The notes: generated by a model from the sequence alone, not told the origin. A stretch of 64,000 nucleotides of DNA from Acidimicrobiales bacterium (GCA_033344915.1 JAWPML010000001.1:3177736-3241735), one strand, 5' to 3'; positions 25,619 through 34,686 are shown, counted from the first letter of the stretch. Made by a program: numbers and translations.

Positions 25619-26221
25619 GTGCACAGACTCCATGCGCTCGACGCCCTGACCATCGTCGCCACCAAGCCCGTCGGTGTTGCGCCGGCCGACTGGGAGTCGG
25701 CCACGGCAACCGCGCTCGACGCCGTCGACGCCGGCATCTTCCGCGTCGACCCACCAGCGCCGGTCGGGCGGCCCGGCGCGGGTCACAGTCATGTGATGCT
25801 CGGCGCGGAGCCCCCGCCGCGCGCCGCCGGTTTCGAGACGGCCCAGGCGGACGTGCGCACCGACCGCTGGCTCCGCCACGGTGCCACGCTCACGCCGGAC
25901 CCCGAGTCCGACGTCACCGCGCTGATCGTCGCCGAGGTCCTCACGACCGATGCGTCGCGCCTCGCCGAGTGGGACGAGTGGTACGACCGCGTCCACCTCC
26001 CCGACATGATGTCGTGCGGCGCGTTCGTCGGCGGCACGCGCTGGCGCCGAGCAGACCCGCGCCCCGGTACCGCCAACCATCTGACCGTCTACGAGATCGC
26101 AGGGATGGACGTGAGTGAGGCGGTCGAGGCCTCCGCGGCGATCATGCCTGGTCTCATCGATGCCGGCCGCAAACACGAGTGCCACGCCGGTGGGCTCACC
26201 CTGGCCCTCACCCGCGTGTGA
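25619..26221 (+). CDS. Dimeric alpha/beta-barrel (EthD-like) protein
   Basis: The 200-residue protein looks like two halves. The second has VTALIVAEVLTTDASRLAEW and DEWYDRVHLPDMM, the acidic/His pattern of EthD-like and other dimeric ferredoxin-fold proteins. Its role is unknown. GTG 25619 starts 10 bp after the thiolase stop and the genes are probably co-transcribed. The ribosome site is weak. Confidence 0.65.
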   Translation: MHRLHALDALTIVATKPVGVAPADWESATATALDAVDAGIFRVDPPAPVGRPGAGHSHVMLGAEPPPRAAGFETAQADVRTDRWLRHGATLTPDPESDVTALIVAEVLTTDASRLAEWDEWYDRVHLPDMMSCGAFVGGTRWRRADPRPGTANHLTVYEIAGMDVSEAVEASAAIMPGLIDAGRKHECHAGGLTLALTRV

Positions 26222-26910
26222 GGCACCTGCTGATCGCCGTGGTCCTCGTCGCCGCGGCATGCACCGGGGCCGACGAAGCCGCCACCGAAACGACGACGAC
26301 CACATCCCCGTCGACGACGAGCACCACGACGACTCCCACGACGACGACGCCGAGCCCGACCGTCACGACGACGAGCACGAGCAGCACGACGACCAGCACG
26401 ACGACCACGACGCTCGCGCCACCGGCGCTGCTCCACGAGGGCACCCCGATGCTGCGCTTCGCCGTCGAGGTCGGTGACGGCGTCACCGACCTGACCCGCG
26501 ACGATCTGGCGCGCTTCGTCGTCGACACCCTCGGCGACGGGCGCAGTTGGATCGGCCGCGGCGCCGGGTTCGAGCTGGTGGACGACGACGGCGAGTTCAC
26601 GATCATCGTCGCCCTCCCGGCCGACGTCGATCGGATGTGCGCGCCGCTCGAGACGAACGGGCGGTTCTCCTGTGCCCGCAACGGCTGGATCGCCATCAAC
26701 TCGCTGCGCTGGTTCGGCGCGACGGACGAGTGGCCCGGCGATCTCGAGACGTACCGGCGCTATCTCGTCAACCACGAGGTCGGGCACTACATCGTCGGTG
26801 CCGGTCACGACTCCTGTCCGGGTGCGGGCGAGCCCGCGCCGATCATGATGCAGCAGACGAAGGGACTCGACGGCTGCGAACCCAACGGCTGGGTGCTCAC
26901 CGACGGCTGA
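26218..26910 (+). CDS. DUF3152 zincin-like lipoprotein
   Basis: The 230-residue protein has a lipoprotein signal (LLIAVVLVAAACTG), a Thr/Ser-rich stalk (about residues 25-60) and a DUF3152 domain with a protease-like zinc motif NHEVGHYIVGAGH. This resembles the metzincin HExxHxxGxxH with one extra residue. The domain also has MQQTKGLDGCEPNGW near its end. GTG 26218 overlaps the preceding stop by 4 nt. It is likely a cell-surface peptidase; activity is unproven. Confidence 0.82.
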   Translation: MRHLLIAVVLVAAACTGADEAATETTTTTSPSTTSTTTTPTTTTPSPTVTTTSTSSTTTSTTTTTLAPPALLHEGTPMLRFAVEVGDGVTDLTRDDLARFVVDTLGDGRSWIGRGAGFELVDDDGEFTIIVALPADVDRMCAPLETNGRFSCARNGWIAINSLRWFGATDEWPGDLETYRRYLVNHEVGHYIVGAGHDSCPGAGEPAPIMMQQTKGLDGCEPNGWVLTDG

Positions 26911-26968
26911 CGGTTCACGCTCCGTCCGTCCCGCCCGAGTAGCCGTTTGCCGTCGCCCGTGGCACGCT

Positions 26969-26978
26969 AACGATCGTT
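26969..26978. promoter_or_regulatory. Palindrome AACGATCGTT upstream of the SDR gene
   Basis: A perfect 10-bp palindrome sits 58 bp before the start of the SDR gene at 27036, in the only promoter-length gap nearby. Its size and position suit a TetR-type operator, but no regulator gene adjoins it, so this is a weak call. Confidence 0.35.
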
Positions 26979-27035
26979 CACTTGTCACGTTCCGGCGAGC
27001 GCCGGACAGCGATCACGCCCCAGGAGGGGTTCCAC

Positions 27036-27971
27036 ATGAGCAAGCTTCTCGAGGGCAAGGTCGCCCTGATCACCGGCGCCGGCCGCGGCATCGGCCGCGA
27101 ACACGCCCTGATGATGGCCGAGCACGGTGCGTCCATCGTCGTCAACGACCTCGGCGGCGACATCCACGGCGAGGGGGGCGACGCCACGCCGGCCCAGGAA
27201 GTCGTGGCGGAGATCGAGGCGATGGGCGGCAAGGCCGTCGTCAACGGGGGCAACGTCGCCAAGTTCGACGAGGCCAAGGCCATGATCGACCAGGCCGTCG
27301 ACTCCTTCGGCGACATCAACATCGTCGTGAACAACGCCGGCATCCTGCGTGACCGCATGCTCTTCTCGATGACCGAAGAGGACTGGGACGCCATCATGGC
27401 CGTCCACCTCAAGGGCACCTTCGGCCCCGCCCACCACGCGTCGGTGCACTGGCGGGCCAAGGCCAAGGCCGGCGAAGACGTCTACGGCCGCATCATCAAC
27501 ACCGCATCGCCGTCCGGCATCTACGGCAACGTCGGCCAGACCAACTATGGCGCGGCCAAGGCCGGCATCGCCGCCTTCTCGATCATCGCGGCGCAGGAAC
27601 TCGTCAAGTACGGCGTCACCGTGAACTGTCTCGCGCCGACCGCCGTGTCGCGTCTCACCATCCCGCTCATGGGCGGCGAGGAGAACCTGTCCGACGAGGT
27701 CATGGAGGCCATGTCGCCCCGCTGGATCTCGGTGGTCACCACCTGGCTCGCCTCGCCCGAGGCGGCCAACGTCACCGGTCGCGTCTTCGACGTGCGGGGT
27801 CCGAAGCTCGGCATCGCCGAGGGCTGGCACCTCGGCCCGGTCGAGACCCAGACCGACGACCCCCAGGACATGGGGCCGGTCATGGAGAAGCTGATGAAGG
27901 CCGCTCGCCTCAACGCCAACATGAACGGCACCGACCACGAGGGTCCGGGCTTCCCCGGTCAGGGAATCTGA
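27036..27971 (+). CDS. SDR family oxidoreductase (peroxisomal-multifunctional-enzyme-like)
   Basis: The 311-residue enzyme has VALITGAGRGIGREHAL, VNDLGG, NNAGILRDRM and the catalytic YGAAKAG. The insert after the second strand (GGDIHGEGGDATPAQEVVAEI) and the phrase NNAGILRDRM are typical of the 3-hydroxyacyl-CoA dehydrogenase domain of MFE-2 type proteins, so an acyl-CoA or steroid substrate is likely. The ATG follows CAGGAGGGG by about 7 nt. Confidence 0.9.
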   Translation: MSKLLEGKVALITGAGRGIGREHALMMAEHGASIVVNDLGGDIHGEGGDATPAQEVVAEIEAMGGKAVVNGGNVAKFDEAKAMIDQAVDSFGDINIVVNNAGILRDRMLFSMTEEDWDAIMAVHLKGTFGPAHHASVHWRAKAKAGEDVYGRIINTASPSGIYGNVGQTNYGAAKAGIAAFSIIAAQELVKYGVTVNCLAPTAVSRLTIPLMGGEENLSDEVMEAMSPRWISVVTTWLASPEAANVTGRVFDVRGPKLGIAEGWHLGPVETQTDDPQDMGPVMEKLMKAARLNANMNGTDHEGPGFPGQGI

Positions 27972-27975
27972 GGGC

Positions 27976-28623
27976 TCAGCCTGCGGGCTCGAGGTCGTAG
28001 CGGACCTGGCAGACGCCGTGGTTGCAGTAGCCGCCGGGGTTCCGGTGGAGATACTGCTGGTGGTACTCCTCGGCGAAGTAGAAGGTCGGCGCATCCACGA
28101 CGGTGGTCTCGATCTCACCGAATCCCGCGTCCTTCAACGCCCCCTGGTACCTGGCCTTGCTCGCCTCGGCCGCGGCTCGCTGCTCCTCGTCGAAGACGTA
28201 GATCTCGCTGCGGTACTGGGTGCCGATGTCGTTGCCCTGGCGCATGAACTGGGTCGGATCGTGGACCTCCCAGAACACCTTGAGCAGTTCGTCATAGCTC
28301 ACGACCTCGGGGTCGTAGACGACGAGCACGACCTCGTTGTGACCCGTGCGCCCGGAGCACACCTCCTCGTAGAGCGGGTTGGGCGTGTGCCCACCGGCAT
28401 AACCGACGGCGGTGGTGTACACGCCGTCGAGCTGCCAGTAGAAGCGCTCGGCGCCCCAGAAGCAGCCGAGGCCGAACACGGCGGTCTTCATCCCGTCGGG
28501 GTAGGGGCCGGCGAGCGGCGTGCCGAGCACGAGATGGGCGTCCGGGACGGGCAACGGATCGGGACGACCCGGCAGGGCATCCTCGGGAGCGGGCATCTGC
28601 TGCTTGTCACGTCCGAACAACAT
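27976..28623 (-). CDS. msrA: Peptide-methionine (S)-S-oxide reductase
   Basis: The 215-residue protein reduces methionine-S-sulfoxide. [10 protein letters not shown] holds the catalytic Cys54. [18 protein letters not shown] and GHNEVV follow, then [18 protein letters not shown] and EEYHQQYL. C-terminal cysteines ([11 protein letters not shown]) are resolving-Cys candidates. The ATG at 28623 has AGGAG upstream. An in-frame Met just before the core would give a shorter form. Confidence 0.95.
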   Translation of the reverse strand: MLFGRDKQQMPAPEDALPGRPDPLPVPDAHLVLGTPLAGPYPDGMKTAVFGLGCFWGAERFYWQLDGVYTTAVGYAGGHTPNPLYEEVCSGRTGHNEVVLVVYDPEVVSYDELLKVFWEVHDPTQFMRQGNDIGTQYRSEIYVFDEEQRAAAEASKARYQGALKDAGFGEIETTVVDAPTFYFAEEYHQQYLHRNPGGYCNHGVCQVRYDLEPAG

Positions 28624-28724
28624 GGGGACTCCTCGTGCGACGCGAAGGTCGCGATCAACTGGTCGGGAACGACCTTACGCTGACTCAACGCCGACCACAG
28701 CCCGTTCGTTCCCGACCACAGACC

Positions 28725-28753
28725 GTGACAACTGGTCATCTGTTCGCTACTGT
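28725..28753 (+). promoter_or_regulatory. Promoter for the LADTG surface-protein gene
   Basis: GTGACA (28725-28730) and TACTGT (28748-28753) are spaced by 17 bp, a good match to an actinobacterial sigma-A promoter. TGACAACTGGTCA, a near palindrome, overlaps the -35 element and could be an operator. A very similar 13-mer lies at 32841-32853. Confidence 0.5.
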
Positions 28754-28820
28754 GCGTGGTATCCCGCGAGGCGAGTGGGACCATGTTCCGCACATGCGGA
28801 CCTGCGTTGGAGGACTGAAA

Positions 28821-29375
28821 ATGCGGCGTTTCCTTGCGACCGTGACGATTGCGGCGATCGGTGTCGGCGCTGTGGGTGCCGGGATGGCGCTGGCGGCGGA
28901 TCTCGACATCGTGCCGGCCGAACCCGAGATCGGCCTGGCCGAGCTCACGATCACCGTGACCGACTTCGCGCCCGACACGGCGATCTACGCGGTTCCCTGT
29001 CAGACACCGGCCGAGGGCGAGGAGCTCGATCTGGGCGCGTCGGGTTGCGACATCGCCGAGGTCGAGGTCGCGGTCACCGATGGCGACGGCAACGCCACCA
29101 TCGTGGTCGCCTGGGAGATCCCCGAGGACGGGATCACGGTCTATGTCGGTGACGAAGCTCGCGAGCACGAGGTCATGCAGGTGGTGACCCCGAAGATGGA
29201 CGACAGCGAGACGACCGAACCCGAGGTCGAGGTCCTGGGGACCACGGTCGTCGAAGAGGACCTCGCCGACACCGGCCCCCGTGAGGTGATGCTGGCCACG
29301 ATGCTCGGCACGCTGCTCATCGGCGTCGGCATGGGGTTCCGCCGCGCCGAACGCTGGCAGACCGTCCGCGCCTGA
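28821..29375 (+). CDS. Secreted protein with LADTG cell-wall sorting signal
   Basis: The 184-residue protein has a signal peptide (FLATVTIAAIGVGAVGAGMALA), one immunoglobulin-like beta domain (about 30-120, with two cysteines in VPCQTP and GCDIAE), an acidic linker and a C-terminal LADTG followed by a hydrophobic stretch and RRAER. This is the layout of sortase substrates, and LAxTG is the motif of class E sortases. The ATG follows GGAGGA. No sortase gene lies in the window. Confidence 0.78.
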   Translation: MRRFLATVTIAAIGVGAVGAGMALAADLDIVPAEPEIGLAELTITVTDFAPDTAIYAVPCQTPAEGEELDLGASGCDIAEVEVAVTDGDGNATIVVAWEIPEDGITVYVGDEAREHEVMQVVTPKMDDSETTEPEVEVLGTTVVEEDLADTGPREVMLATMLGTLLIGVGMGFRRAERWQTVRA

Positions 29376-29432
29376 TCGACACCGCCTGACCGACTTCACC
29401 GGCGTGGCCCGACGCCGCTAGCTTGCGTCGCC

Positions 29433-30218
29433 GTGACGGACATCCCGACCGGCCCCCGTTCCCTGCCCTCGCAGATGGGCGCACACATGCGACTCGTCGA
29501 CGGCGAGCCCGAGTGCTGGCTCGAGGTCACCCCGGAGCGCAGCCATCGCGGCATCGCGCTCGGTGCCTGTCTCGTGATGCTCGCCGACGTCGGTGCGGGC
29601 TACGCGGCCGAGCTCGCGTCCGAGGACGACTGGAGCTTCACCGTCGACATCGGCGTCCGACGCTCGCCCGGGACGTCGGCCGAGTTCCGGGGCCGTCCGG
29701 TCGTGCAGCGCGCCGGTCGGACCGTCTCGATCGACCTGCCGCTGGTGGACGACACGGGCGGGGCCACGGCGACCGCCGTCTCGACGTTCATCCGCCTCCC
29801 CCGTCGGCCCCAGGATCCGCCCCGGCCCGACTTCCCGATCGACTCGATGTCGTGGGCGGCCGCGCCCGAGGCGCCCCTCGCCGAGCTGTTGGGCGCCGAG
29901 GAGACGTCGCGGGGGCTGACGGTCGAGCTGGGTCCGCAGCTGCTCAACCCGGCCGGCATCCTCCAGGGTGGCGTGTCCGCCCTGCTCGCCGAACTCGCCG
30001 CCCTGCGCATCCTGGAGGCCGAGGCAGGCCCGCTCGTCACGACGGGCTTCGACGTCCGCTACGTGACCATGGGCCGCGTCGGCCCCTTCGACGCCGTCGT
30101 CGATCCCGTCGGCCCCCACGCCGCCGCCGTGAAGGTCCTCGACCGCGGCGCCGACGACGCCGTGGTCACCCACAACCTCCTCTCCTTCACCGCTTCACCC
30201 GGTTCACCTGGGGTCTGA
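29433..30218 (+). CDS. Double-hotdog acyl-CoA thioesterase-like protein
   Basis: The 261-residue protein has two hotdog halves. The second contains LLNPAGILQGGVSALLAELAA, the N/G-rich motif and central helix of PaaI-type thioesterases; the first has the matching SHRGIALGACLVMLADVGA. It probably hydrolyses acyl-CoA. The GTG is 8 nt after TAGCTT (29419-29424). Its last residues (TWGV-type end SPGSPGV) and stop codon lie inside a dispersed repeat. Confidence 0.82.
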   Translation: MTDIPTGPRSLPSQMGAHMRLVDGEPECWLEVTPERSHRGIALGACLVMLADVGAGYAAELASEDDWSFTVDIGVRRSPGTSAEFRGRPVVQRAGRTVSIDLPLVDDTGGATATAVSTFIRLPRRPQDPPRPDFPIDSMSWAAAPEAPLAELLGAEETSRGLTVELGPQLLNPAGILQGGVSALLAELAALRILEAEAGPLVTTGFDVRYVTMGRVGPFDAVVDPVGPHAAAVKVLDRGADDAVVTHNLLSFTASPGSPGV

Positions 30219-30230
30219 CCCCCGCTTCAC
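30203..30230. repeat. Dispersed repeat, copy 1 (GGGGTCTGACCCC core)
   Basis: This 28-nt unit, with the palindromic core GGGGTC-T-GACCCC at 30210-30222, is identical to 34633-34660. It spans the stop codon of the thioesterase gene (30216-30218) and lies between convergent genes, so it may also terminate transcription. The core recurs at 35110-35122. Confidence 0.8.
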
Positions 30231-30234
30231 GCTG

Positions 30235-32763
30235 TCAGTTGGGGAGCTTGGCGGCCTCGCCGTCGAGGGTGACGGTCGCGGCACCGGCGAAGTCGCGCGA
30301 CGACCTGCCGACGCGTAGGACGTAGTCGCCGGCGTCCACCCACCAACCCGGCTCCTGGCGATGGAGGCCGTCGCCGTCGGCCGGAACCGGCATTCCCTCC
30401 TGGAGCTCGTCCCAGATCGGGTCGCCGACGTCGTAGTACGCGAACGCCCGCGCCTCGAGCTCGATCGTCACCGTCTCGGTCGCGCCCGGTTCGAGGGTCA
30501 CCTTCCGGAAGCCCTTCAGCTCGCGGACCGGGCGCGCGATCACCGGATCAACCGGCTCGACGTAGACCTGCACGACCTCGGATCCGGCTCGGTCACCCGT
30601 GTTGGTGACATCGACCTCGACCGTGATGGTGTCGCCGGGTGCAGCCTGGGCGGCCGCCCGGGGCGCCGACATCGAGAACGTCGTGTAGCCGAGTCCGTAG
30701 CCGAACGGCACCGCCGGCTCGATCGCCATCGCGTCGTGGAACCGATGGCCACTGAACACGCCCTCGCCGTAGCGAACGACGCTGTTGTCGCCCGGGTAGT
30801 TCGGGTACGCGCCGAAATGCTCGTAGCGCGCCCCGATCGTGGTGGGCGCCCGGCCGGACGGCTCCACGTCGCCAAGCAGCATGTCGACGACCGCGTCGCC
30901 GAGCTCCTGGCCACCGAAGCCGACGCTGAGCACCGCCGCCGGATCGTCGATCCAGCTCATGTCGTGCGGCGCGCCGACGTTGAGCACCACGACCGTCTTC
31001 GGGTTGGCCGCGCTCACGCGCCGGATGAGCTCCGGCTGGTCACCTGGCAACTCCCACAGCTCGCGGTCGCGACCTTCGGTCTCCCAGTCGTCGTTCGTGC
31101 CGACGACCACCACGGCGATGTCGCTCGTCGCCGCCAGCGCCTCCGCCCGGCCGAGCAGGTCCTCCTCGACCATCGCGATCAGGCCGAGCTTGAACCCGGA
31201 CAGCAGCATGGAGTCACGGCTCGAGTACTCCACCACGACCTCGACCGGCGTGCCGGCCTCCAGTTCGATCGCCGCCGGGATCTCGACCGTGCCCATCCCG
31301 AAGTAGTCGCCGCCGCGCTCGTACTCGCCCTCCGTGGCGTCGAGGACGGCCTCGCCGTCGACGAGCACCCGAGCCCGGCCGCACTGGACGAGACGGAACT
31401 CGTGGGGGCCGGTGATCGTCGGGACCACCGTCGCTCGCGCGATGAGGGAGTACGCCTCGGCGGACACGCCGGGGGTCGGCGCGCCGAACGCGAGGATCGA
31501 CAGGTCCCCCGTCTCCCGCTCCGCGAGCACATCGCCCTGATGGAAGTGGCCGTCGTAGTACTCGAGCCGCGCCGTCCCCCGGAGCAGCGGTCGGGCGATC
31601 GACGGTGTGGTGCGATCGATGTCGCTGCCCTTCTCCCAGACGACCTCCGCGTGCGGGAGACGCTCGGTGAACGCCTCGAGCGGTGACGTCGCCCGATAGG
31701 CGTTCACCTTCGCCGAACCGCCGCCCATCGTCTTCGCGTTGAACGCGCTCGGCCCGATCAGGGCGACCTTCGAGAGTGAGGCAACATCGAGCGGGAGTGT
31801 GCCGTCGTTGCGCAACAGCACCGAACCGGCGGCGGCCGCGGCCCGGATCAGCTCGCGATCCTCGGGGCGATCGAGTGTGCCCTCCGTGAAGTCGCCGTCG
31901 CCGTCGAGCGCGCCGGTCCGCTCCATGACTCGCAGGACGTCGAGCACGATCGCGTCGAGCGCGTCCTCGGAGACGTCCCCCGCCTCCACGGCCGCCTTCA
32001 GGTGGGGGCCGTAGAACCGGCCCTCGCCGGGCATCTCCAGGCTGAGACCGGCGTTCGCCATCTCGGCCGTCGAGCGGGCCGCGAACCAGTCGGTCACGAC
32101 GAAGCCGTCGAAGCCCCAGTCGTCGCGCAGCACGGTGGTGAGCAGCCACTCGTGTTCGGAGCAGAACGTGCCGTTCAGGCGGTTGTATGCGCTCATGATC
32201 CCCCACGCGCCACCGTCCTTCACCGCGTGCTCGAACGGGACGAGGTACATCTCCCGCAGGGTGCGCTCGTCGACGATGGTGTCGATCGAGTTGCGCTCGA
32301 ACTCCGAATCGTTGGCCACGAAATGCTTCGCCGTGGTGGCGACGCCCTGCGCCTGCACCCCGCGCACGAACGCGGCGGCCAGCCGGCCGGTCAGGATCGG
32401 ATCCTCGCTGTAGCACTCGAAGTTGCGGCCACCCTTCGGCGAGCGGTGCAGGTTGATCGTGGGTGCGAGCAGGACGCTGGCCCTCTTGGCCGCCGCCTCC
32501 TCGCCGAGCAGCGATCCCAGCTTCTCGACCAGATCCGGATCCCAGGTGGACCCGAGCGCCGCGCCCGACGGGATGCACGCCGTCCTGGCCCCAGTGCCCA
32601 TCAACCCGTCGCCGCGGGCACCGTTGGGACCGTCGGTGACCTTCATCTTCGGGATGCCGAGCTTCTCGTTGGGCCGGGTGTGCCACATGTCGTGACCGGT
32701 GACCGCTGCGACCTTGTCGTCGAGGTCCATGTCGGCCAGGAGGGCGTCGATGCGTTCGCTCAT
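30235..32763 (-). CDS. Glycoside hydrolase family 3 beta-glucosidase with PA14 domain
   Basis: The 842-residue enzyme has the GH3 N-terminal barrel with KMKVTDGPNGARG, AKHFVANDSE, and the nucleophile Asp in GFVVTDWFAARST. The GH3 C-terminal domain follows, with an inserted PA14 domain (about residues 390-530) and a fibronectin-III-like end domain. There is no signal peptide, so it probably acts on imported oligosaccharides or glycosides. The ATG is 6 nt after TACGTT (32770-32775, minus strand), which is preferred over a start 12 codons upstream. Confidence 0.93.
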   Translation of the reverse strand: MSERIDALLADMDLDDKVAAVTGHDMWHTRPNEKLGIPKMKVTDGPNGARGDGLMGTGARTACIPSGAALGSTWDPDLVEKLGSLLGEEAAAKRASVLLAPTINLHRSPKGGRNFECYSEDPILTGRLAAAFVRGVQAQGVATTAKHFVANDSEFERNSIDTIVDERTLREMYLVPFEHAVKDGGAWGIMSAYNRLNGTFCSEHEWLLTTVLRDDWGFDGFVVTDWFAARSTAEMANAGLSLEMPGEGRFYGPHLKAAVEAGDVSEDALDAIVLDVLRVMERTGALDGDGDFTEGTLDRPEDRELIRAAAAAGSVLLRNDGTLPLDVASLSKVALIGPSAFNAKTMGGGSAKVNAYRATSPLEAFTERLPHAEVVWEKGSDIDRTTPSIARPLLRGTARLEYYDGHFHQGDVLAERETGDLSILAFGAPTPGVSAEAYSLIARATVVPTITGPHEFRLVQCGRARVLVDGEAVLDATEGEYERGGDYFGMGTVEIPAAIELEAGTPVEVVVEYSSRDSMLLSGFKLGLIAMVEEDLLGRAEALAATSDIAVVVVGTNDDWETEGRDRELWELPGDQPELIRRVSAANPKTVVVLNVGAPHDMSWIDDPAAVLSVGFGGQELGDAVVDMLLGDVEPSGRAPTTIGARYEHFGAYPNYPGDNSVVRYGEGVFSGHRFHDAMAIEPAVPFGYGLGYTTFSMSAPRAAAQAAPGDTITVEVDVTNTGDRAGSEVVQVYVEPVDPVIARPVRELKGFRKVTLEPGATETVTIELEARAFAYYDVGDPIWDELQEGMPVPADGDGLHRQEPGWWVDAGDYVLRVGRSSRDFAGAATVTLDGEAAKLPN

Positions 32764-32911
32764 CCGCCGAACGTAGTCCGCACCGTCTCGGCGCGACATC
32801 TGGTGTCCGACACCGCAACACCTTCCGCACGGTTCAAACCTGACAACTCGTCAGAAACCGTCGGTGGGTCATACGATGAACGGCAGTTCTGGCAACGGAG
32901 GAACCCCGAAC

Positions 32912-34648
32912 ATGCTCGACGTCATCATCAAGGGCGGCACCGTGGTCGACGGCACCGGCGCCGCCGGTGTCAAAGCCGACATCGGCGTGCGCGACGGGCG
33001 CATCGTCGCCGTCGGCGAGGTCACCGAGGACGCCACGGAGACGATCGACGCCACCGGCATGGTCGTCTGCCCCGGCTTCGTCGACCCCCACACCCACTAC
33101 GACGCCCAGCTCTTCTGGGACCCCCACGCCACGCCCTCCAACCTGTTCGGGGTGACGTCGATGGTCGCCGGCAACTGCGGCTTCACGCTCGCGCCGCTGG
33201 GCGACGAGAGCGACGGCGAGTACCTGAAGCACATGATGACGAAGGTCGAGGGCATGGCCCTCGAGGCGCTCGAGATCGGCGTGCCGTGGAACTGGAACAG
33301 CTTCGGCGAGTACCTCGATCGCGTCGCCGACTCCGGCACGGCGATCAACGTGGCGTTCATGGTCGGTCACTGCGCCCTGCGCCGCATGGTCATGAAGGAC
33401 GATTCGGTCGGCCACGAGGCCACGCCCGAGCAGATCGCGGAGATGCGCCAGCTCCTCAAGGAGTCGATCGAGGCCGGCGGGTTCGGCTTCTCGACGGGCC
33501 GTTCGTTCACCCACTCCGACGCCGACGGTCAGCCGGTGCCGAGCCGCTGGGCGGCCTGGGACGAGGTGCTCGAACTCTGCGACGAGACCGCCCAGCACGA
33601 GGGGACCACGCTCGAATGGGTTGCCGACGGCTGCCTCAGCGGCTTCGACGACAGCGAGGTCGAGCTGATGACCAAGATGTCGGTGACCGCCGACCGGCCC
33701 ATCAACTGGAATGTCCTCACCATCGACTCCGCCCGTCCGGAGGCCTACCAGAATCAGATCGCCGCCTGCGAGAAGGCGAACGCCGAGGGCGCCCGGGTCG
33801 TCGCCCTCACCATGCCGATCCTCGTCGGCATGAACATGAGCCTGCGAACGTTCTGCGCCCTGTTCCAACTGCCGGGGTGGATGGACTACTTCGACATGTC
33901 CATCGAGGACCGGATGGAGAAGTTCCGCGACCCGGAGGTCGTGACCTGGCTGGAGAACCAGGCGGCGCGGCCCGAGGCCGGCGTGTTCTCCCGGCTGACC
34001 GGCTGGGACAACTACATGGTCGGCGACACGTTCTCCGAGGCCAACGAGGGGCTCAAGGGCCGCACGGTGGGCGACATCGCCCGCGAGCGGGGCAAGCGCG
34101 CCTTCCACACGATGGTGGAGATCGCGCTCGAGGACGACCTGAAGACCGTGTGGTGGCCGCTGCCCACCGACGACGACCCCGAGTCGTGGCGACTCCGGGC
34201 GCAGGCCTGGGAGCACGACGCGGTGATGATCGGCGGCTCCGACGCCGGTGCCCATCTGGACCGCATGGCCGGGGCGCCGTACACCACGGCGTGGATCCAG
34301 GACTGCCTGCACGGCCGCCAGCTGACCTCGATGGAGAACGCGATCCGCCACATGACCGAGGTGCCCGCCCGTCTGTTCGGCTTCACCGAGCGGGGCCGGA
34401 TCGCCGAGGGGTGGCACGCGGACATCGTCGTGTTCGATCCGGAGACGATCGGTGCGACGGACGTGGAGCTCGTCTTCGACCTGCCGGGCGACTCCAAGCG
34501 ACTCTGGAGCACCGCCACCGGCATCAAACGCGTCCTCGTGAACGGCGTGGTCGCCGTCGCCGACGGCGAGGCCACCGGCGCGATCCCCGGCAAGGTCCTC
34601 CGCTCCGGCATCGACACCGAAACCGTCACCGCTTCACCTGGGGTCTGA
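32912..34648 (+). CDS. Amidohydrolase family 3, D-aminoacylase type
   Basis: The 578-residue enzyme begins LDVIIKGGTVVDGTG and has GFVDPHTHYDAQ (metal-binding HxH), GNCGFTLAPL and the C-terminal GRIAEGWHADIVVFD of the urease-related amidohydrolases. N-acyl-D-amino-acid deacylase/dihydroorotase-like members share this set. The start is the ATG after GGAGGA (32897-32902). Its last residues ASPGV and its stop lie inside a dispersed repeat, so the C terminus looks repeat-derived. Confidence 0.88.
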   Translation: MLDVIIKGGTVVDGTGAAGVKADIGVRDGRIVAVGEVTEDATETIDATGMVVCPGFVDPHTHYDAQLFWDPHATPSNLFGVTSMVAGNCGFTLAPLGDESDGEYLKHMMTKVEGMALEALEIGVPWNWNSFGEYLDRVADSGTAINVAFMVGHCALRRMVMKDDSVGHEATPEQIAEMRQLLKESIEAGGFGFSTGRSFTHSDADGQPVPSRWAAWDEVLELCDETAQHEGTTLEWVADGCLSGFDDSEVELMTKMSVTADRPINWNVLTIDSARPEAYQNQIAACEKANAEGARVVALTMPILVGMNMSLRTFCALFQLPGWMDYFDMSIEDRMEKFRDPEVVTWLENQAARPEAGVFSRLTGWDNYMVGDTFSEANEGLKGRTVGDIARERGKRAFHTMVEIALEDDLKTVWWPLPTDDDPESWRLRAQAWEHDAVMIGGSDAGAHLDRMAGAPYTTAWIQDCLHGRQLTSMENAIRHMTEVPARLFGFTERGRIAEGWHADIVVFDPETIGATDVELVFDLPGDSKRLWSTATGIKRVLVNGVVAVADGEATGAIPGKVLRSGIDTETVTASPGV

Positions 34649-34660
34649 CCCCCGCTTCAC
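34633..34660. repeat. Dispersed repeat, copy 2 (GGGGTCTGACCCC core)
   Basis: It is identical over 28 nt to 30203-30230, with the palindromic core at 34640-34652. It provides the end of the amidohydrolase frame, including the stop at 34646-34648. Two unrelated genes therefore share the same 3' end, both ending in SPGV. Confidence 0.8.
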
Positions 34661-34686
34661 CTCGGCCGTGTGAGTAGGTTCGCGTC

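Noticed and set aside
32002..34677. Alternative 891-codon plus-strand frame across the amidohydrolase gene
   Set aside because: Its product is Arg/His-rich without motifs, while the overlapping frame has clear metal-binding motifs and a ribosome site.
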